Below, one piece after another: positions 1 through 11,343 of a DNA stretch of 64,000 bases (position 1 is its first letter; each line of letters opens with the position of its first letter). A program made the translations under genes and the position numbers. The notes beneath the pieces were generated by a model, which saw only the letters and a program-made list of their open reading frames with translations, was not told the origin of the DNA and searched no databases. Source of the stretch: Paramecium tetraurelia (lineage: Eukaryota > Ciliophora > Oligohymenophorea > Peniculida > Parameciidae); contig NW_001799022.1 of NCBI RefSeq assembly GCF_000165425.1, positions 62,001 through 126,000 of the forward strand, given 5' to 3'.

Positions 1-215
1 GGAGCATCGATATCAAATAAATTAAATTATATATAGCCAAGTAAAGAGAAATTAATTGATTAAATTAATATCATTAAGAGATTTTCAATCAATCATATTT
101 ATATACTTGTTTGGCTAACATATAATAGATTAGCCTAATTAACTTAAATTAATATAAAAATCTTAATTTATGTTAAAGAGTAAATATACATATATATCTG
201 AAATCTAATATAATA

Positions 216-2081
216 TCATATTTTTCTATGTTATTTGATTAATGATTAAATATCTTCTAAGACTTTTAACTTTTATTAATTTTATTATTCTTCTTATTTT
301 TATTATTAAACTTACACTTGCTATGTTTAAGTATCATAAATCTTAAATTTATCTTCTAACTTTAAAATTAAAATATGATTACATTTTTAATAGTTTATCT
401 AAGTACATCTGTTTATTACTTATACTTCAAAGACTTCTACACCTAATTTTCAACCTCTAGCTCTGATTACTTTAATTTAGACTTTAAGTCCTATTCTTTT
501 TACTTAGAATCTTTTAATTCATCCTTAGCGGATTGAAGTTATTCGAATAATATGTCAATTTTTTATTCGATTTCATCCATTTATTTTTCCTTTTATTACT
601 TTTCCTCTTAAAACTCAAATTCTAAATTTTTAGAATAATTTTGAAGCTAATTCACAGAGTCAGAAAGGTTTTAGTTTTCTCCAGTTAGCTAAAATTTAAT
701 TAATTATTTATACCTAGTGAATAATGGTTCTCTGTTATGATACCTTCTATTCAAGATCCACAATTAACTCTTTTTAATTAAAATTAGTTTGCTTCTACTC
801 TGATATTTCCAAGAGCAGTTAATTAATTTTCTATTCATTAAGATTTAATTTTTAATGACTCTAATCATTAATGGACTTTAATTCCTATGAAATTTAAGAT
901 AATTTCTTTAATTCATGTTCCTGAATTTAACATTTTTTATCTGAAATATCTAATTGTCTTTAAAGATCAGAATTCTTATTTTATAATTATTCTACTTTTT
1001 ATCTTTATTCATTAATTTTTTATTTTTTTTTCTCAAAAAGATCTTTATTTTAATTATTAATTTTAATAATTTCTTATTCAAAATTGATAGCCAGATTTTA
1101 TTGATTTTATTAGAGTTTACTTAAATAAGATTAAGACTCTTCAAATTTGCTTTAATATTGTTATGTTTAATCTTTTTAAGATTGTAATAATTTAGATAAG
1201 TACTCTATTTACTTTTAATTATCTTCATCCCTAAATCTAATATCTTATACTAGTTAATCAAAGTATCTGATTTATTCATCCTTTTATACTGACTCATTCT
1301 TTAACTCCCTAATTTCATCTTCCAGATCTCTGTTTTGTTCTGCTTAATTGTTGCTATTCAATAACACTCAAATGTACATTTCAGCTGAAAACTCTTCACA
1401 CAATTTTTGTACTCGTTCTAATTCTTTACCAAAATTTAGACTCTATTCATCATATTATTTTTCCTACTATTTAATCTACTTTTTCAATAATTAAATTTTA
1501 TCCTTTTTTGATTATAGTTATTAACGGGAAGCATGAAGCTATTATTTTATTTCTTCAATTATTTTGTCTTGACTTTCGCACTTTAATCGCATATCCTTAT
1601 GATTGTTATCAGCCTTTGCTAAACTATCTTGAAGAGATTTTAATTCAAATTCTAATTATTTAATATGTCTCTCTCTCTAATTTAACTTTCCCTCTAATTC
1701 CTTATTTGCTTATATATAATCCTTTAAAGTCATCTAATTTTCAATTTAAAAAGAATACTTTCAATTCTTTATTAAGTATCAATAGTCTTTCTTATTTTTC
1801 TTTATCCTAATTCTCCTTTGCATTTAAGGTTTCTCTAAGTCTGCTAATTTGTTCAATTGAATGATTTTTTTTTTCTCTAGAAGAACTTTCTCTATTATCT
1901 TTTAGGAATGCAAGTATTACTCATCATTAATATTTGCCTTGCTTTATCTTGACCTAGTATGATAAACCATGATTGGAGGAGAATTTTGTGACTCTGGTTA
2001 TATCATTTAATCAATTTAGAGACTAGTTTTCTTGTAGCGTTCAATCAATTTGTTAACATTTTTTTCCAAACGATTATCCAT
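216..2081 (-). CDS. Coiled-coil protein, Gln/Lys/Glu-rich, function unknown
   Basis: Reading TAA/TAG as Gln, an ORF opens at ATG 2081 (MDNRLEKNVNKLIERYKK...) and runs as an almost continuous heptad-like, charged coiled coil to a TGA at 216-218, ending KLKVLEDIQSLIKQHRKI. At least two short introns are needed to hold frame: one of 29 nt about 150 nt after the start and one of 25 nt near position 1740. I recognise no catalytic domain, signal peptide or membrane segment. Length is about 600 residues. Composition and shape suit a structural cytoskeletal or basal-body protein, but that is only an inference. The last exon boundary, near 380, is uncertain, so the C-terminus is less secure than the rest. 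Confidence 0.7.
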
Positions 2082-2490
2082 TAAAATTAAAATAAATATT
2101 TGAATAAAAATTAACTCTTATTGATATAGTATATACCAATAGAGAGCAGAATCTACAAGTTTGAAAGCATACTTTGTAAATCTGAATAACTTAAATTATG
2201 TATTTACTATTTATATGAATCCATATAACCTTGTAATTTTCCTCAAAGTCATAATTCACTTTAAAATTAAAAATTATTCATAAATATTATAAACGAATAA
2301 AATTTATATCAGACACTATGAAGAACTTACTTTTCACTCAAATTTGAGCTGCAGACTTATGGGTCTTCAAATAATTTGAGAGAATTTGATCGTGTAATAA
2401 TTCAGAGAATAAAACCTTCAATTTTATATTATAGCTTAAATATTAAAAAACTTTTACTTTGAGATACAACATTAATATTAAAACAGAATC
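2082..2490. other. Intergenic, AT-rich
   Basis: This stretch lies upstream of the minus-strand coiled-coil gene and ahead of a small plus-strand ORF. It holds poly-A/T runs and no reading frame with coding-like composition in either strand. It presumably contains the promoter of the coiled-coil gene. Confidence 0.5.
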
Positions 2491-2748
2491 ATGAATGAAA
2501 CGCCGACTGAAAGTAAACCAACTTTGTGTTCTAAATGGAAGGAGTTTTAAAGTGTTTACCACTTTATTTAATAAAAAGATTTATTGTATAAAATTCTTTT
2601 ACTCCCTTTAATTGTGTAAACTCAAGATTAAATATATTAAAAGAAAACTATAAAGATATATTTAATCAACAAAAGAATTGTTTAATCGAAAATACTTTCT
2701 AATAGGATTTTGAGTAAAAAGTTTGACAAATACAATAACTAATTATGA
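2491..2748 (+). CDS. Possible small protein, 85 aa
   Basis: An uninterrupted frame under the ciliate code starts MNETPTESKPTLCSKWKEF and ends at TGA 2746-2748 after 85 residues. The N-terminal 20 residues have unremarkable amino-acid use; the rest is Lys/Ile/Gln-rich, as random AT-rich DNA would also give. There is no recognisable domain, signal peptide or membrane span. It sits alone between the upstream minus gene and the poly-Q gene. It may be a real short gene or chance. Confidence 0.3.
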
Positions 2749-3010
2749 AGTAGAAAATGGCTTGCCTTATAAATATATTATTTCAGGATTTAAAATTTTT
2801 GTTATTATTATTTAATATTAAATGATGATGGAATAATATTCTCACTAGAACACTTTCGTTTGTGTTGAAAAGTAATGTCACTTATATCGATTCATCACAA
2901 ACTGGGATTAATTGCAATAACATAATTAGTTCAATCACAAAGTTATCTCAAAATAAAAGTTTGATGGCAAAGTGGCTTTTAAATTAAATCAGTTTAATTA
3001 ATAATATAGA

Positions 3011-4579
3011 ATGTCAGTTTAAGAGGATATTTATCAATTAATTCATTATCAAGAAGAGAGAATTATATTTAAAATTTAAGAATTATTTGAATTTTTCAAG
3101 AAGTATAAATAGCAATTTAAATTTCTAGAATGTATCTAAATATTGTTTAAGAATAAATTTATTTTGATGATTATTCATAAATTCTATCAAATTCACTCTC
3201 TATAGAGGCTGATATCTAAAAGTATATTGAAATTTTTTATGGATAAATCTAATCCCCACATTAAATGTAAGTTGATCTCCTTCTAGATGAAATTTAGGCT
3301 AAATTAAATGTATTTGAAGGTGATTGCCTGAATTTATTAGAAAAGAATTTTGCAATGGGAAACCAATATTCCAATAATATTTACAACGAAGGAGCACCAG
3401 AATTTAATGATTAAATAGATCCTGAACCAAATTTGATGAAACCTATTGGAATATAGGAAAATCATTATCAGACTTAATTCATATCAGAGGAGCCAAAGTA
3501 AATGATCTATGAAATACAATAAATTTAACATAATCAAATTGAATATAGTTAAAGTATTTCACAATAGTAGCCTACTATAAATTCAAAACAATAAATCGAA
3601 TAAGATGATTAGAATAATATTCCTTTGAAAGGATATAAGTAGCTGCAATAATAATAACAACAACAATAGTAATAATAACAATAACCATTATAATAATAAT
3701 TATACCAATAACCACAATAATTATAATAATAGCAACAACAGCAATCATCGTAATTATAATAGCCATCGTTTAATTATTCTTATTATACTGAAAAGACTTC
3801 ATCTATTGATGAAGACAGATTGCAATTTAAACTACCATCATAAACAGTAACCATTCCAAAAAATACAAATAAATAATCTAATAAAGAATATATCTACGTA
3901 GCAAAGGACAAATATGATGATTATGATGATTATGATGAAGTAGATGATACTAAATAATAGTAAAAAGACAGGTATTCAATCTTAATTGTATATAGAATAG
4001 AGATATCAAATAATCTAATTCTAAAAGTATCTTTATTGGAAAGAAGTTTGATCTAGACAATTCACCTAAGCGTCTTAAATTTTCATCGAATTGTCAATCA
4101 TTTTCTTGTCAATAGTAAGGAATTGGCCTTGTTGAAGGAATAGTGACCTTAAAAATAGATGCTGAAATTAGATTCAAATTTTCAAAAACTCAAATAAAAG
4201 ATTTTGTAAACTTTCATATTTATCAAAGCAAGCTGAAATAGGGATCTTAAATGTTGACAAGAAGGGGAGGATGAAAGGAAGTCAAATTTATTCTATGAAT
4301 GAAATAGGAGGTATAATCTGATTATTAAAATTAGACCTTGTTCAAAATAAAAAGGTTTTTAGAGGAAAGTTAAAAATAGCTTTAAAATAAGAGTATCTCG
4401 TCTCTTATTCAGCAAAAGAAAGAATGCTATATTTCATTAATGGAAAGACAGAAGTATAAATTAAAAATTAATTAGGAATATCTGGATTTGGATAATGTCG
4501 AAGGATGTTTTAAATTTTTTGTCAAAGTATTTGGATTAAAAGTCAAAATTTTGAATTGATTTATAACATAATGTAATGA
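3011..4579 (+). CDS. Poly-glutamine protein, function unknown
   Basis: The ORF starts MSVQEDIYQLIHYQEER and, with four probable introns (about 26 nt near 3105, 29 nt near 3972, 23 nt near 4208, 24 nt near 4310), runs to TGA 4577-4579, giving roughly 490 residues. The N-terminal third is acidic and helical, the centre is a Gln tract (about residues 190-235), then an Asp/Tyr stretch with repeated YDD, then a compact C-terminal domain beginning near 4040 (SIFIGKKFDLDNSPKRLKF) that alternates hydrophobic and charged residues. I do not recognise the C-terminal domain. The Gln run is written in mixed TAA, TAG, CAA and CAG codons. One intron ends AAAG rather than TAG, which is a weak point in the model. 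Confidence 0.72.
3640..3765 (+). repeat. Poly-Gln tract coded by TAA/TAG/CAA/CAG
   Basis: About 40 codons here are nearly all glutamine, broken by a few Leu, Pro and Tyr. All four Gln codons of the ciliate code are mixed, so the tract is not a pure trinucleotide repeat. The opposite strand gives an artefactual poly-Ile/Val ORF. Confidence 0.8.
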
Positions 4580-5100
4580 AATTATTCTTATTTGATCATA
4601 TTTAGCAATTTAAATAGATAAAATAAACTGATATTTTTTCTACAATTATTCAATATTATAAAGTTTTATCATAAATATGAATATGAATATAAACATATAT
4701 ATCAAGAGTAGAACAAAGTCAAATTTTTAAGGATTTATTTCAATTATAATTATAAAATTCAATTAATAAAAACAGTTGATTTTAAATTTATTTAATTAAT
4801 CTATTAGCGTTGAAACATTTGAGTATTTAGAGTGGTTTAAGATATTGAGAAAATTCAAGAAAAAAGTTATTCTCAATTTTATTTATTTAATTATAGTATT
4901 ATGCATTTTAATTAATGAAATCGAATTTTGGAGGCTTTTAATTCTCTTAAAGTGCTTATATAAAAAACTTAAATTACTTTCAATATTAACTAATTCAAAT
5001 TTTACTTTGATTGAATATCCATTTTACTTGTAAAATTCTTACGAAAGATTGAAATCTTTTAGTCAAATTTTTACTATATATATATAAATTAAATATTAAG
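4580..5100. other. Intergenic, AT-rich
   Basis: This is the 521-base gap between the poly-Q gene and the MORN gene. A 62-codon standard-code ORF at 4845 is Leu/Ile/Lys-rich and continues without domain content in the ciliate code, so I do not count it as a gene. It probably contains the 3' end of the first gene and the promoter of the next. Confidence 0.5.
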
Positions 5101-6328
5101 ATGGGAACTTGCTGTACAAATAATACACAAGATAAGGACGCTTTTACTGCAATAACAGCTCCGATATACATAAATAATGAAAATTTGGAGGTTGGAATGC
5201 AAACTAAAATTAAAGAATCAAATGAAACTCCAAGTTCACCCATCAGATCTGAGAAAATCGATGTATGGTTTAGCATTAAAATCTAGCACAGGATGAGAAC
5301 TATGGAAGCATTAAGAGTTATAGAGGAGTGATGATTAATAATGCTAATGTATATATACATTCCTATAATAGGATAGGTTTTCGATGAATAAACTTCACTT
5401 GCTATAAAGATATTCAACTCCTTAGGTACTTATTCTGGCCAATTTAAGGTCCATTTCCATTTCTAGCTGTTAAAGATCAAACACTTACTTATGTTGGTCC
5501 AGTTTAAATCGAAGAAGGGTATATATAAAATAGTAACAAGAATGATTTACTAAGGGTAATGGTTGGATGGCAGGAGGCATGGATTCGGAAAGTTACTCTG
5601 TTCTTTTGGATCAATTTATGAGGGGGAATGGAATGATGATTAATAACATGGATTTGGAAGATTGGTTTTACCAAGTGGAGATTAGTATAATTTCAATACC
5701 AACTTAAGTTATGAAGGCCAATGGATAAGCGAAAAGGCTTGGGGAATAGGAAAGTATGTAAGTATTGATGGAACAACCTATAATGGCGATTGGGTTGAGG
5801 ATAAATAACATGGAGTAATGAATTACATGATATTGAGAAAGGAATTGAATATTGGAATAATGGATAAAGGTATGAAGGCACTTACTAATATGGATAAAAG
5901 ACAGGTTATGGTATTTTTGAATGGTCTGATGGTTCCAAATATGAAGGAGAATTACTGGATGGAATGCCACATGGAAATGGAGAGTATTGTTGGAAGGATG
6001 GTAAAAAGGTAAGTATAATGTTAATTTATAGTATAAAGGAGAATGGATGTTAAATCAAATGAATGGAGAGGGAGTTTATACATGGCCTGATGGAAAGACT
6101 TATAAAGGAAATGTAAGTAAATTATTTGATTTCTAGTTTGAAAAGGATCAAAGACATGGATACGGAGAATTAGATTGGTCAGATGGAAGGGTTTATAAAG
6201 GATATTGGAAAAATGGAAGATAACATGGAGAAGGAATGTTTACTTATAATAACAAAGTTCGAAAAGGAGTTTGGGAAAATGGATAGCCGATAAAATGGGG
6301 GCAGAGTGAAATATTATCATTATAATGA
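5101..6328 (+). CDS. MORN-repeat protein with N-terminal acylation motif
   Basis: The protein begins MGTCCTNN: a Gly2 followed by Cys4-Cys5, the pattern of N-myristoylation plus palmitoylation, so membrane attachment is likely. After about 90 residues it consists of MORN repeats; clear units from about 5700 on include YEGQWISEKAWGIGKY, YEGTYQYGQKTGYGIF, YEGELLDGMPHGNGEY, YKGEWMLNQMNGEGVY, YKGNFEKDQRHGYGEL and YKGYWKNGRQHGEGMF. At least five introns of 23-29 nt are implied, including one of 23 nt after DGKK and one of 24 nt after YKGN. It ends at TGA 6326-6328. MORN arrays usually bind membranes or partner proteins; in ciliates many are cortical or ciliary. No kinase domain follows, so it is not a PIP5K fusion. 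Confidence 0.88.
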
Positions 6329-6568
6329 AATACTCAGTGTTTTTAATTGATTTATTCTCAATTTAATATTATTTTATCAATTATTTAAATTTAACTGGGT
6401 TTTTGAAATAAATTCAATTTGAATGAATTCAGTATCATTTTATCATCTTATTCATTATATAACATAAGTAAGATTAACATAATTTAAGTTAAAGTACCTT
6501 AAAAGTAGAGTTTATGAATAGAATAACTAATAAATTTAAAATTATAAATTAACAATTTTCATTATTTA

Positions 6569-7727
6569 TCATTAATCATCATCCGTATATAGAGCTAATC
6601 TTGAGTTAGTAAATTTCATAGCATACAACCAATAAGATAAATGTTAAGTAACATAAACAGCATTTTTTAGTTTTTCATCTGGACTACCGAATATCCTGAA
6701 TGTTTTTTCAATATTCCCCAATTTAGGAAAGTTCTAGGGTAAAAATGACAATATAAATTCATTTGTTATTAATAAGATGTGTTCACCATTTTATTCCTCG
6801 CAATATGCTGCATTCATATTTTAGTCTTGATACTAAATGTATCCATACCTTGTTTAACTAGTGATTAAGTTTTTTTATCAGTATCTCCCTGCTGATATTA
6901 TTCCTACTCATAATTTTAGAGAGCCTGATAACCCGTTTCATTAAGTGCAATAGAGAATAAAACAATGAAGGTCGCGATCTTCATGATAATATATACTTAC
7001 TTCCTTATAAGCATCTTCATTCAATAAAGGACCAATAGCCACAAGAAAATAGGCCAATATTTTACTGATTTACGTTTTCTTGATGTTTTTGTCTTTATCA
7101 ATTTCCTCCTTCATGAGAGGATCCTGATCTGGATTTTTTACCTATTTAAATTTATACAGCGAATTTTACTCTTTCATTTGTAATGTCCTTGATATTATTA
7201 TAGATGGATTAATAATCCTGATTACTAATAAAATAGTCTTTGGGAAAGCTATTCAATAAATAAAGTTATTTTTCTTCCTCTTTCTCATATTTGGTGCCCT
7301 TGAATTTTGGAATAAAGTCTTACAGATCTAAAATTGCCAATACTATCTAAAAAGAGGAGGACTTATTCAATAGTTTCATCTGGTTCATTAATGCTGATTG
7401 ATCTTTCGTCGTCTGATTTTCCTTCCTTCAAGTCGTTTTCATCCAACTTGGATAAATACAATCAATTCATACTCTCTTAGGTCTGCCCCTATTTGCTTTA
7501 GGATTCATATTATTAGGTTAGGTTGTACCTTGAGGAGGACTTCCCTGATGTTTTTGTCTCCCCATATACAAGTTGCAATACTTCAAATGTGTATATAGTG
7601 CGGGATAACTCAAATAGCTCTTCCCACACCCGCATGTGTAATCCCTGCTACTTTGATCATTCCTTCTCCTCCTTGCCCTTGCTTATACTGATGCATCATC
7701 TTTATTAGTGGAATTAACTGGATCCAT
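6569..7727 (-). CDS. C2H2 zinc-finger protein, single finger
   Basis: From ATG 7727 the protein starts MDPVNSTNKDDASVQARARR and carries one zinc finger at about residues 30-53: YTCGCGKSYLSYPALYTHLK followed by QKH, that is Cys-x-Cys spacing rather than the usual Cys-x2-4-Cys, with His-x4-His. The finger is interrupted by a 24-nt intron ending GAG. Downstream are an RGRPKR basic patch, an acidic stretch (LDENDLKEGKSDDERS) and a hydrophobic-aromatic C-terminal domain ending NSRLALYTDDDQ before TGA 6569-6571. Several introns (19-26 nt) are needed, some ending AAG, CAG or GAG. It is likely a nuclear DNA- or RNA-binding protein; its targets cannot be guessed. It converges with the MORN gene, 240 bp away. 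Confidence 0.8.
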
Positions 7728-8728
7728 TTTAACTTATTCTTATTAATGCATTCATATTTATAAATAATTGCTTAATGAACATCAGATCTAAGTAATATTA
7801 ATTCAGAGGACTAATTGATGCTTGAGTTTCCTCTCAATAAGTAAGTAATCAATCCCCTAATATCCCTAAGATGTTAGATTAAATAATTGTTGCAAACCAG
7901 CTCTCTCCATTATACAAAATGAATATACTAATTCACTAACTTTGATAGCTCTGTAAAAATATTCAAAGGAGATATAAGTATCAAAGTTCATATTAAGACT
8001 TAAAGGAATATTATCTCAACTTTTAATAGTGTTTTAGAAAAGTAAATTTAATTTCCAGCACTTCTTTGATAAATATAATTAGAGTATGAAATTCTGAAAA
8101 TGTTATTCCAATAAAATTACAAAACGGCAATAGATAGTTAATAAAGAACTTGATAGATAATTAATGATCTTAATATTCAATAATACTCTAAAAATAATTT
8201 AAGTTTAAGAGTGAGAAGTATTGATTGATTGTCACTCATAAACCTTCTTGAGATACTGTAGATTTAGAGCATGCTTCCACTCTTCTAAACTCAAAATTAC
8301 TATATCAAAACTACTAATTAACTTTTTTATTTAATAATAATTATAATAATAAACAGTTGATTCTCAATAAAATCCAAATAAAAACAGAACAATTTAAGAT
8401 ATGAAATAATTTTAATGAAAACTCAATATACCTTTAGTTTGAGCTCTTTATTTTCTATCTTCCACTTTAATTCATTAAATTTCACTTTTGCTAAATCATA
8501 AAATAGATTTACTCTACACTTTAGATGTAATATCATTTTAGTTCAATCATTAGACTAACAAACAATTAAAAAGGTTAGTCCTTATATTGATATCCACTAA
8601 CTATCATTACATAAAACATATTAAAATATATTTATTCCTTATAAATGAAAGAATTCAATCTCTTTACTTATGAGAATATAATTAATTAAAATATGATTGT
8701 AATAATTGATGTGTATATTTTATTAATA
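7728..8728. other. Intergenic, with weak coding-like fragments
   Basis: About 1 kb lies between the zinc-finger gene start and the end of the trichocyst gene. Plus-strand fragments at roughly 7773-8213 (for example NKITKRQQIVNKELDRQLM) look faintly coding, but I could not join them into one frame with plausible introns. The remainder is plain AT-rich DNA. A short divergent exon-rich gene is possible but unsupported. Confidence 0.35.
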
Positions 8729-9850
8729 TCAAACCTTGATGTTTGAGAAATCAACACTTTAAACGAGTGATAAAGCTTATTCACTGACTCCCAATTCTCT
8801 GGTGAATTCATTCTTGGTATTGGTGTAAATATCAGTTTCTTCAGCATAGGTGTTGTTTTCCAATTCTAATTCAGCAGTGTATTGCTTTTAATCAGCAGCT
8901 CTTTAGTCTCTGAATTCAACCATAGAGTCAATCTTTTCTAAAAGCTATTTGATATTTAGTACCATTGGTAGCAGTCAAATCTACTGTAGCTCTGTCAATT
9001 TGTCTTCCGAAGTCAGAAAATTCATCATCCAATTATTCAAGGTAAGCCTCGTGGTCAATGACATCTTGAGCTTCTTAGGCTGTTAAATCATTGATTTAAT
9101 CAACAACAGCGTTTCTGAACTCATTAAGAGCATCGACAATAGATTTCAAGACATCTTGATTTGAAAAGTTTTAATTTGATGCTAAGGTGATGAGAGCTTT
9201 GATCATTGGAGCCATTCTGGATCTTGATCTTAATTTATTTTCAATGTTTTTCAATGTATTTTAGAATCTCTTGATTTACAATAATGATGGATTGGTCAAT
9301 GAGGAAAGAAGGGCAAGGGCATCGTCAACTGAGGCGGTGGCATCATTTAATTCAGCAACTTAGGCTTCGAATGCATCATGCTCTTATTCTCTGACAAGGA
9401 CTGCTTCATCATAGTTCTTTCTGTTTTCCTCTTAGTATCCAATAACGGTATCAATTTTGCTTTAGATTTGATTTCTTCTTGGATAAAGTAAATTATCAAG
9501 TGTGTCTTATGTGTTGTTGACGTCTATACATAGATTTTTGAAATACCAATAACTGCATCTTGGATGTCTTACTCAAGAGAGACAACAAGTGAATTATGTT
9601 CGTTTGTTCTGACTTAGAAATTGAATTCTAATGTTTCCAATTCCTCCTCTAAGTCATTTATGAGTTCTTCGATAGCATCGATTAACTCTTAAACTGGTCC
9701 ACCTGCCATTGAGTGTAACTCAACCAAATGAAGTAATGCCTTTCCGTATGTGCTTTTAGCTAAATCAGCCTAGACTTTAGCCATGTTTCTCTCCTAAACT
9801 CGGGCTGTAAAGGCTACAGCAATGAGGGCGATCAAGATTAAGGATTTCAT
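8729..9850 (-). CDS. Trichocyst matrix protein (TMP family)
   Basis: The protein starts with a secretory signal peptide (MKSLILIALIAVAFTARVQ) and continues as an acidic, Gln/Glu/Ala-rich helical coiled coil of about 357 residues, for example ELIDAIEELINDLEEELETL and NTQDTLDNLLYPRRNQ. This is the hallmark of the Paramecium trichocyst matrix proteins, small acidic proteins made as precursors, processed, and packed as a paracrystal in trichocysts that expands on calcium-triggered exocytosis. Two introns (23 nt near 9525 and 25 nt near 8945) restore a single frame to TGA at 8729. The codon use is markedly GC-richer and cleaner than neighbouring genes, consistent with high expression. The TMP multigene family is large; which subfamily (T1, T2, T4) this is needs comparison. 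Confidence 0.88.
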
Positions 9851-9905
9851 GATTTTAATATTAATTAAATAAAAACGACTTTATATAATTATCAATCCCC
9901 AACAA

Positions 9906-11067
9906 TCAATCACTGTAAATTTCAGGAGTTTCAGGAGCCAAACAATCGGAATTCCAACATGTAATCCTCCTCATTTGCACTTTCTCTAATTTTCGACAGA
10001 CCTCTTCATGAAATTATCTGTGCTAATTGGTTTCACTCTACAAATATCTTTATTGTCTATTGTGCATTTTCACGCTTCACTCACATAAATAACACTCAAT
10101 TACCTTATATTTATGATTTATCCCATCCTTTATGGTTCTCATTGTTAAGGAGGGTCGATTCATTCCAGTTGGTTTAATCATCTCTTTTGTTGGCTCCTAA
10201 AATTAAATCATTTAAGATTGTTAATCTAGTGATTTTCTAGGGAATATTGATGACTGTCTCCTTATGATTTAAGTCGGATTCTATGTTTAGATCAACATCT
10301 ATTAAGAGACCTATTGTGACTCTTAGAGCGACTCCTTCTTTAATTGATCTTGCTCTTTAAATTTTTGAAACCCCTTGCGTTTCTCGGAGGAAACCTTGTT
10401 TGTTGATTTTATAGATTCCAAGTATCCAAAGCATTTTAGCATGTTCTTCTCTTTACAGAATTTAGACATATATGAAATGAACTGGTTGTTTTTACATTCA
10501 CACTTCTCAATCAATTGAAGAAAGAAAATGTCTGCTTCAATTTTATACTCTTGTTTTTGGGTTTATAACAATAGAAACACTTTAAAAAGATCTGTCTCAT
10601 ATTTAGACTTGTAATCTATTTGTAACACTTCAAAATATTTTTTGCACTCAAAATATGCTAAAATACATAAAATGCGCAAAAATGTTTGTAGTTTATACAT
10701 ATCGATCTAATTAAATATTGACTAAGTACTAGGTCTAAATTAGCAAATGCCCAAGCTTAAAAATAAGAGGATTCATTTTTTCTCAAATTGCACGATTTGA
10801 TTTCTTTAAATTCAATAATGTACTTTTCAGAAATTATTTCTGGAAAGTACATAAACCCTTCCTAGGTTTTTAACTTAGAGGCTAAACCAAAGGATAAAAT
10901 CTTAAGTTCACTCAAATTGTCAATAATTTTGAAAATTCTCTATGATCTCTATTAAGATATCATATCTACTTATCCGTGTTTACATTCTCTTCAGCTACCT
11001 TATTTAGTTAATCATGAACATATTGAGGGAAGGTTTCCTATAAGTAATTTTTGTTACAAACACTCAT
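9906..11067 (-). CDS. Uncharacterised protein, Cys-containing helical core, basic tail
   Basis: The gene starts at ATG 11067 (MSVCNKNYLQETFPQYVHDQ) only 276 bp from the divergent GCP4 gene. At least three introns are required, including a 23-nt one near 10713. The middle is helical and hydrophobic with scattered Cys (MYKLQTFLRILCILAYFECK, LIEKCECKNNQFISYMSKF), and the tail from about 10350 on is basic and low-complexity (KRKGFQKFKEQDQLKKES, then MNRPSLTMRTIKDG). I recognise no family. The segment LRILCILAYF might be a membrane helix or a buried helix. The final exon, reading MHNRQQRYLQSETNQHRQF to TGA at 9906, depends on an intron near 10100 that I could not place exactly. It ends 55 bp from the trichocyst gene start. 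Confidence 0.62.
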
Positions 11068-11343
11068 TATTTAAAATATTAATCTAAACTTTTACAATAC
11101 TACAAACACAAAAATTACTTAAATTCTGATAGCATAATTTATTTTAAGCTGATTATAATTATATAAACAAAACAATATAAGAATTATAAAATTTGAATCT
11201 TTGAAAAACACAATGATTTTCGTGAAATTGCCAATAAATTCAAATTTATATCTAGTATTTAATGAATTTTATATTTTAGTATAGCACATCCTAATCTAAT
11301 ATAGTGTAATTATCAATAAATTATTAAAATTGAAAATTAAATA

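Noticed and set aside
3575-3766. 63-codon minus-strand poly-Ile/Val ORF
   Set aside because: It is the reverse complement of the poly-Gln tract of the plus-strand gene at 3011-4579.
4845-5033. 62-codon plus-strand Leu/Ile-rich ORF
   Set aside because: There is no domain, composition is that of AT-rich non-coding DNA, and it runs into the MORN gene start out of frame.
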